Shown here: one piece after another, positions 56,558-64,000 of the stretch
Position numbering within the stretch: the stretch's first letter is position 1
Layout: each line of letters begins with the position of its first letter
NCBI RefSeq assembly: GCF_000972845.2
Contig: NC_040022.1
Location: 12,635,711-12,699,710 of the forward strand
Reading direction: 5' to 3'
From: Larimichthys crocea
Taxonomy: Eukaryota > Chordata > Actinopteri > Sciaenidae
DNA length: 64,000 bases
Notes under the pieces: model-generated
Told to the model about the DNA's origin: nothing
The model's input: only the letters and a program-made list of their open reading frames with translations
Databases searched by the model: none
Translations under genes and position numbers: made by a program

Positions 56558-59500
56558 TCATGTTTTCCTGTGACTCACCTTCTCTCTAACCTCACTCACT
56601 CACATCTCACCCCTTCGATCTGTCCGCCCAATCGAAGTTTCCTGTCCAGCTAGCACGATGTAGCAAAACCTTCACAAACTTTAGAGGCATTATGTTTTTT
56701 TTTTACTGAAGGCGTGTGACGTGATCCGCTTGATTTCGCTTCAGTGTGGCTTGCTGAGCATGACACATTCCTCCGGCTGGGCCAGAGGGTTGACATGTTG
56801 TTTTGTCTGCATCACAGTTCTCGGTGTAAAACTTCTCATATGTCAGCAATTAGCATATGACAAGTGTTTTGTTTGTTTTAGAGTAGATCATGATGTTTTC
56901 TCTTTTTTGGAGTAATGTGTCATATCATGAAGTTTAACTTCTAATCTGATATTTCCCCTAGTGTCAAACATTGCATGTTCTCAGTCTGTATTTGTTGTGA
57001 TTTATGGATGGAAAATATGATAATTCTCTTTTGTTTAGTTGTATTTATTAGATTGTAATGACTAGAATGTCTTTTTTGTGTTTTCAACCCCGTCTTTAAA
57101 GCACTGAAACATTTTATAGGTTGTTTTTGAACTGCCAAATCTTTTCAAAACTTTTAGGCCAGTATATATATATTTGTACTGTTAGATTTTTATGATTTTC
57201 CTTTTTTAAAATCACAATCGTTTCATTTCTATGACACTACTTCTGTGTATTTTTTTTTTTTTTTTTTTGGTATTGAGAGTAACGAGAGAATTCAATCTGA
57301 ACCGTATTTTTCAGGTGTTTTTTATTGCACAAATGTCATGTTTAGTGAAAGGCATATTTAAAAAAAAAAAAATCAAAAAAAAATAATCAAGAGGTTAGCA
57401 AAGATGGAAAGTTTGAACAATGTTGAAACAAAGCCAACACATGAAGGTGAAATGTTCCCAGACATTTACTCCACATTGTTACTCTTCTGGTTGTTATAGG
57501 GAAAAAATGATGACGAATGAAAGCACTGTTTAAATAAAAAAAAAAAAAAAAACTACATTCCCACATTTGATTGAATAAAATTAATGTTTGGATGATTGAT
57601 GGATTGTAAATGCAGTAAATGTGTTTTTTTCTTACCACTAGATGGCACACTGCTACACATTCCAAATCATGGCCAAGATGCCAATGACCGGTTCAGACCT
57701 ATAGCTCCGTGAACACAAACATGAAGCTCATCTAACGGCTCATTCAGAAACAGTAGATCTGAAGATTTCAAGCACTTTCGTGTATAAAATCAGACCACAA
57801 GTGCCTGAGCCTCCTCTTTTTAGCACATTTCGGCCTTCTGATGTGTTGAAAATGAATCCTGTAACAGCGAGTGACACCTCTGACCTCACGATAACATTAC
57901 ATTCAAGACATTCGGTGGGTTAACAGCATGACGCAGACGTTTAAAAACGAGAGTCTCATCTCTATATTTAGCACAGATCACTTAGCAATTATCAGCGGGC
58001 ACCATAGTCTACTTTGATATTGCCATTTTACTGGCAGACGATGGATTAAGGACTCAGATACTTGGATAGAAGTGGCAATATCACAATCTAAAAACACAAG
58101 TATTAGTCCTGTATTTGAAATGTTACAGTACATAAGCATTATGAGCTAAATGTACTTAAAGTATGAAAAGTAAAAATACTCATGCCCCTGTGAGTGTTAT
58201 ACTGTTATATTATGACCTATACTTACAACATATTTTATTAACTCGTTTGTTTAGTGTGTAAAATCTGTTGTAAAGTAGCTAGAACTGTAATGGAGTCAAA
58301 AGTACAACAGTATCATCTGAGTTGCAGTGCAGTCAAAGTATAAAGTGGCATTAAATGGGAAGTACCTAAAATTTGTACTTAAGTAATGTATCTGAGTAAA
58401 TTACTCAGTTACATTCCACCACTGTTTACTGCACACAAAGGGAAGCCAGTTAAAGTGCAAATGGAGCAAGTGAACTTTGGCTTTAGCGTTAAAACCAAAG
58501 TTCACTGCGACGTAAAGCAAAAACGTTTCCAAAAGAATAAAGGAAGAAGAACAGGACAGAAACTACTGGTGACTACATTTACCCTAACTTCACACTGAAG
58601 ATCACACCTACATTTACTCTTCATAAAAAGCCTTGCAGACCCTCTAAGTACTTCCTCAAAAACCAAAGAGTCGTGGCTGCACACAAGCCATGTAAATTAG
58701 CCCAGTAAAAAAAAAAAGGCGTGATGGATAATTTGGCAGGTTTGTGAACATGACTATTTGTCAGCGCAGGTGCTCACAAAACAAAGCAAAGTCCGCGAAA
58801 AAGCTACAAGTCCTCCTGCTTCGCCCGCCCCGGTCAGCCCGTGGACCCGGGGACTTGTGTCATCCCGAGAAGTTGAATCCATAGACGGAGTCTCCAAATG
58901 TGGACGTGCACTCGAAATGTGTGTTCCGACTGGGTCAAAGTTCAAAGCATAGCACCAATACGGTCACCTGTTTCCTATGGAGAAACTTTCAAATTCTGCG
59001 TCAGTGTTCAAACTGGACTGGAAGTGAGGCGAGGGGTAGAAAATCTCTAATGACAATACAAGTATAAAAAGCTGGAGAAAACAGAAAAAAAAAACACTTT
59101 TTTAATTTGGATAGTCCACCTACAGATAGGTTAGAGTGTTTGGAACATCTCAACAGCTGATTAGTTGAGATTTCAACATTTTTCTGATCACCATGGTTCA
59201 GGTTTGGTTAGATCTTGGTTAGGTTAGGGGGCTTAACACAAACCTGGCACAAATCTAACATTAATTTAATGCTCATTTCCTTGATAATCTAAGAATATAA
59301 TTTCAAAAAAAATCTTTCTCCATAGTAAGTAAGGGAAAGGGAAATTAGGTTTAGGGAATAATATAGGGGAAGAAAAATTAAAAAAGGAAGGGGAACGGGG
59401 GATTTAGGGTTAGGAAAGGACACAGGAGGGATACTACTAATCAGGGAGATTAGGTTAGGTTTAGGCGAATAATATAGGATGGGAAGTGTAAATAAGGAGA

Positions 59501-60336
59501 GTGAGAGGTTGAGTTTAGGGAAAATACAGGAGGGATGCTGTTAACAAGGGAGGTTAGGGTTAGAAAAAAAAATACAGGAGGGGTACTATTCATAAGGGAG
59601 GTAAGGAAAAGAATACCAAGGGGGAAGTACGAATAAGGGAGGTGGGAGGTTGGGTTAAAGAAAAATAAAACAACCTAGGGTTAGGTTTGGACTGAACCAT
59701 AACCCCCCTGAACACAGGGGTTAGGGTTAGGGAAGAGGAGCCAAGCCCGTCTAACAAAGGGGACTGAAGGTGCGCAGTCCTTCCCTCAGTTGGTCCCTGC
59801 TGACCTGGCCCCAGTTGTGCTGACGGGAGCCTAGCGCACTATTTTCCGATCCTGGTCCTCAAAGTACCCCATGATTAGGGTAGTGATACGGTTATTGCAT
59901 TCATGAATTATAGATTTGTTAAATATCTACAGACAGAGCGAAATACTTGAAATGTTACCAATACTCTAGAAACTATGTGTAGGCGGACTATCCAAATAAA
60001 GAGTTAGCAAACAATCTATAAATAGCAGAGGTCATTAAATGTGTGTCATGGGTATTTTTAGCGATGATAAAATTCATCCGAACAAAGAGAGACAGAAGTT
60101 GGCCACTGCCTGAAATTTTTGACACAAGGTCAGGTAAACACTTCAGTATTTTTCTTTGACTCGTGGAAAGACAAACTAGCTCGGGAATGAAGACGGCATT
60201 GACGTCAGTCAGTGTTAAATAACAGTCTGGAAGGTTTGCTCGTCACAAAGACAGTTGTGGTTGGTTGTCTGTAGTTAAGCAAAGAGGCAGGAGGGAGGGT
60301 GGAGGGTGGGGCGGTGAGGCTGTCTGTGTTTTTTTC
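56558..60336. other. elof1 3' UTR and cnn1 3' UTR, convergent
   Basis: The two genes end facing each other. Plus-strand AATAAA near 57533 and 57570 could end elof1. A CG-richer patch at 58780-58920 and a purine-rich decayed tandem repeat with TTAGGG words at 59200-59735 lie in the cnn1 half. Long T and A tracts occur at 57248-57268, 57360-57385 and 57535-57552. No coding exon is supported. Confidence 0.55.
59200..59735 (+). repeat. Decayed purine-rich tandem repeat with TTAGGG words
   Basis: Diverged units carry TAGGTTAGG/TTAGGGTTAG, then ACAGGAGGGATACT-like and AAGGGAGG-like blocks. ACAGGAGGG recurs at about 59422, 59525 and 59573. Perfect GGGTTAGGGTTAGGG occurs near 59717-59731. The strand is strongly purine biased. 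The unit length is irregular, so the array is old. Confidence 0.65.
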
Positions 60337-63208
60337 CTAGTCAGAGTACTGGTTGTAGCCATCAAACTCCATCTCACTCCCGTTGTTATAGTAGGCCTCG
60401 GTAGGGTTGGTGCAGTACTTGTTGTCGAAGACCTGGCGGGGTAGGCCGTAGGTGGTCATGCCCTGCTGGGAGGCCACTTTGTTGGTGCCCATCTGCAGAG
60501 AGATGGTGGTGGTGTCACAGTTCTCCAGCTCCAGCTTCTTGTCGAAGATGTGCCTCCTGGTTCCCGGGGCTGTCATGCCAGCCTGAGTGACAGAAAGTGA
60601 GATGATGATGAGTTATATAATAATATTCATAATATATTCATAAATATCATATTCTACACTTGATTGAAATCAAAGAAAAGTCTAGTTCACAAAGACCAAA
60701 AACAACATAATAATTTTGTTCTGCCGTAGAGCTCCATCCATCCAAAAACTGTTCAAAACACATCAGTGAGCTTCATCATTGCACTGGGGGACTTGTTCCT
60801 TCATTATGATGGACATGGGAACTGTAGTTTTGTGTATTTCTCAATCTGTCTTGCTGATGGAAATACTCTTGAGAGCAGTGCTTTCCAAGCCTTCTTTAAC
60901 CAATGTAAGCCCAACAATGCAACATCAACAGTCCATCCAATTGATTTTAAACACTATTAATCATAAAAACATGGATGATTTTACAACATTTTTAGTAGTA
61001 AAAGTAATTGAACTTTCAGTGTTTAGATTGAATTTATGTGTATTTCTGTTACAAGGTTTGCATTTCAACCAATCTCAGAACCCATCTGATGATGGTTCAT
61101 CCTCTGAGGCCAACACATTTCTGTTGATCTCTATGAAAATATCTACATATGAATGCAGATTTATTTAATTTAAACGGTTACTACTTGCTATCCATTTTAA
61201 CTATTTGTTCAATATTTTATTTCTTATATTTTAATAATACATCACTTTTACAATTTATTCATTACATACACCCCCTGGCAACTCCTTAAAGTCTGTGTAA
61301 AGTCAGAATAAATGTGTGTTCTGCGTTTGTCAGACCAGAGAAGAAAGTGTTATTAACCACCCAGCCAAATTTGACTAAGAATGTCGACAAGTTTATGAAA
61401 TTAGGTGTCACCAGCGCCGGTCCTGGCCACATTTGCGCCCTGGGCGCAGGTAAAAATGAATTCTCAGCTCCAGGACTGTGGGGGAGCAGTCAGGCAGCCA
61501 TTTTGAAGTGGCTGAAACCTTTACACAGACTTTAAATACTTTGTATGGATATGTATTCATCCACAACTGAAAATAGTAATTTAGTATTTACTTTGCCAAC
61601 CTGCTCTCCTTCAGTAAACAAAGCCCTAAAGTCCTGTTTGAGACCATTGGCAACACACTGTACCTCCTGATGTACCCCCCTTTATCCCCGTTTCTGCTTC
61701 TACAACTCAGCTGTCAATTTAGGACTGCTTCTCTTCTATCAGCCTGTAAGACCTCATTGATCCTGGTGCACAGTACCAGACCTCCGCCCTGTGGATATTT
61801 TACCCACATCATTACTTAAAAATGTGCTTGGGTCTATTGGTCCATTCCTGGTCTTGATTATAAATAGTTCTCTCCAGTCTGGTTGTGTCGCAGATTATTT
61901 TATGCATGTTGTTCAGCCTCTCTTTCTAAGAAAAAATAAATAACCTTGATCCTTCCCTTAGAAATAACTTCAGGCCTTTATTAAATTCATGCAACCATTT
62001 TTGTACCAAATTTTAGAGAAAGTTGTGATTCATCCTGACTGAAAGGCTGCTCTGTTGTTGCTTCTGTTTTATGGTTTGCCTCTTTATGCTGTACTATGCT
62101 TTTACAACAAATGTGTGCATCTTTACATCTGTCTCTCTCTGTGGATCAGAGTATAAAATGGATGGATCATAGCATCAGTCTCCTCACCTGGCTGGCTCCC
62201 TTGTTAGTGCCCATCTGTAGGCTGATAGTGGACTGGTCCAATGGGTTGTCCACCCCCATCTTGGAATCATACAGATGGCGTCGTGTGCCGTAAGAGGTCA
62301 TGCCCTTTTGGCTGGCGAGCTTGTTGGTGCCCATCTATAGAGACAGAAACATGGAGCACATTAAAGGACTGAAACCACACATCTGTATGACTGAAACAAC
62401 TGTAAGACCACACCTATAATGCCCAAACATCCATTAATCTATTCATCAATAATCCAAAAAGCAGGGCAGGAGAGAGACGACTCAATGAAGACGTTTCTGA
62501 TAAGATTCATTCAGCGCGAGTCCAGCAGGGGGCACAATGACAATCCACTGGGAAACATCTTGGCCAGCAGAACATGCATTTACAAACCCATCTGCAGGCG
62601 TGCTCATAAAGTAGTAGATTACAGGTTTAGTGTTTCTGCTGCTCTGACCTGCAGGCCTATGATGTTACGTCCCTCCCTGAGCTTCTCCGGGGCGAAGCGG
62701 CGCTGCTGTCTCTCCGCGTACTTCACTCCGATGTCGTACTTGGAGTGGAAACCTTTGGACTTGGCCTGAGAGAGAGAGGTGGCAGAGACAGAAGGGAAAA
62801 TGGTGGTAATAGAGTGTATTCTTCATTCCCATATTGTTTTTATTATGCTAGTGCTGTTTCCACATTATAGTTCCAGTTCATGCAACACAAAGCAAAGGTA
62901 GACTAGTGGCTAAAAATGATGAACAGTTACTCCAGGTTGTGTTGACTGCACCTGATTCAGTAGAATTCAAAAGTGAGGAAAGCACCGACATCAGCCTCTC
63001 CTACAACAGATGTCACTGGAGTAACAGTGTGTGTGTGTTTGTGTGTGTGTGTGTGTAAAGCTACCCTCACCATTCCAGCCAGAGCGATGAGTGTGCTCTG
63101 GACCTGAGTGTGGTTGACATTCTCAAACAGATCGTTGGCCTCAAAGATGTCATGTGGCCTTAGGCCGTAGTCTGTGATCGCACGGACAAAATTCCCTATG
63201 TTTTCCAG
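60337..63208 (-). CDS. cnn1: Calponin 1, C-terminal part (5' exons outside window)
   Basis: Four exons on the minus strand: 63208-63071, 62765-62649, 62334-62188, 60582-60337. All start in phase 0 and give the last 215 residues. They begin at [11 protein letters not shown] in the second half of the calponin-homology domain. The linker [20 protein letters not shown] follows, then three calponin repeats ([35 protein letters not shown]), each with a TRR or LPR end. The acidic tail finishes DGYNQYSD. Three repeats and this exon layout fit CNN1, a smooth-muscle actin-binding protein that restrains myosin ATPase. Exons for the first ~80 residues were looked for up to 64000 and not found, so they lie to the right. 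Confidence 0.95.
61770..62045 (+). pseudogene. LINE reverse transcriptase fragment in cnn1 intron
   Basis: Plus-strand frames read, in pieces, [29 protein letters not shown] and [14 protein letters not shown]. After a frameshift they continue into an [19 protein letters not shown] stretch. This is the N-terminal reverse transcriptase pattern of L2/Rex-type LINEs (IPTxLLK, INxSLxSG, VxPLLKK, [17 protein letters not shown]). Stops and frameshifts show it is dead. It lies antisense in the cnn1 intron 60583-62187. Confidence 0.6.
63027..63056. repeat. TG microsatellite
   Basis: About 14 copies of TG with one TTT interruption, ending 15 bases before the cnn1 exon boundary at 63071, so it sits just inside the donor side of the intron. 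Confidence 0.9.
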
Positions 63209-63802
63209 CTGGAGGGGCAGACAGAGGGAAAATAGAACAAGTTGAGAAGAGAATCTATTGTGCAACTTACATAGAATTTTACGTGGAGTTTTACCCTGTG
63301 ATTCATTTTGAATGCAGCTTTTGTCTCGTAGTAACCACACAGTAGTTCTAACTGTTCAGGGAAATATGGCTATTCACTGTCTGGCTCAGAGCAAGACGAG
63401 TAGATCGATATTTGACTTCTCCTCTGCTCAGACAGTTTGTCACCATATGAACTGCATATCAGTTCACAACAGGAGAGAGGACTGCATTAGAGCATTCAGA
63501 AAAAGTCATTCAGTCTGCATTACAAAGGAACTCATCCTAACCACTATTAAAGAACTGGACACGTAGGACATAGAAATGGTTATCTAGTACTCAGCTCCGT
63601 CACCACTAAAACTCAGCTACATGTTGTTGTCCTCAGTCTGTCTGTGCTGAACTTCCACTGCTGTTACCTGTCACTCTATTGCCTTTGGCAGCTTGCCCTC
63701 ATGCACCTGCATGCATCTGGTTTATTCTGACACTAAAAAGAACGAACAGCGTACGCGTGATGTCATCCACATGTTTCTAAAGAGCAGTCTTTAAGCAGAA
63801 TC

Positions 63803-64000
63803 TGTAGCTCTGGCCCCCGCCATGTTGGCAGTCCTGCCTCTTCTACCTCCTGGCTATTCTTAAAATTGACAAAGACGATGAGGCAGGCTAAATGAAGCCT
63901 GGTTGCTCAAACAAGCCATCTGTAACAGCACCCACCTGTCAACCAAAGCGTCCACACTCTTAATCCTGCATAACTTTAAGCCTTAATATAATGTGAACAG
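63803..64000 (+). repeat. Dispersed repeat, copy 2 (first copy at 1141-1600)
   Basis: Aligns with 1141-1350 (GCCATGTTGGC, CCTGCCTCTT, CCCACCTGTCAA, CTTTAAGCCTTAATATAATG). It is cut by the end of the window. It lies in the upstream cnn1 intron. Confidence 0.75.

Noticed and set aside
63209..64000. Search for the missing N-terminal cnn1 exons
   Set aside because: No minus-strand frame here resembles the first half of the calponin-homology domain; the exons must lie beyond the window.

Overview
The window is nuclear DNA of a ray-finned (teleost) fish. Genes are split into short exons with GT-AG introns. The predicted proteins match vertebrate families over their whole length. The spaces between exons hold typical fish repeats: L2-like and other LINE fragments, tRNA-derived SINEs, a Tc1/mariner copy with long inverted repeats, GATA and CA microsatellites, and several common teleost dispersed repeats. 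I could not assign a species.

Layout, left to right: a tetraspanin of the TSPAN1/TSPAN16 type (minus, coding 2222-5391); znf653 (minus, 12573-19171); swsap1 (plus, 19475-21447), head to head with znf653 across about 300 bp; epor, the erythropoietin receptor (minus, 23766-26966); rab3d (minus, 30565-39059, with a noncoding first exon ending at 41994); tmem205 (minus, 46528-47295, noncoding first exon ending at 48367); elof1 (plus, 55084-56557, noncoding first exon ending at 51507); and the last four coding exons of cnn1 (minus, 60337-63208), whose 5' end lies beyond the right edge. Seven genes are complete. Exon joins were made by hand and every junction keeps the reading frame.

The genes do not form a pathway. 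They cover membrane organisation (tetraspanin), transcriptional repression (znf653), recombination repair (swsap1), red-cell cytokine signalling (epor), regulated exocytosis (rab3d), a small membrane protein (tmem205), transcription elongation and transcription-coupled repair (elof1) and smooth-muscle actin binding (cnn1). What ties them together is position: from memory, their human counterparts lie in one stretch of 19p13.2. The block is therefore conserved vertebrate synteny, rearranged and compacted.

I found no prokaryote-type system, CRISPR array or obviously new gene family. The most useful leads are the shared znf653/swsap1 promoter, the degenerate Walker A in swsap1, the synteny argument for the tetraspanin's identity, an in-frame upstream ATG in epor, a 30-bp perfect inverted repeat in tmem205 intron 1, a piggyBac-like hairpin MITE, a nearly open L2 reverse transcriptase in elof1 intron 1, and a TTAGGG-like decayed tandem array beside cnn1.
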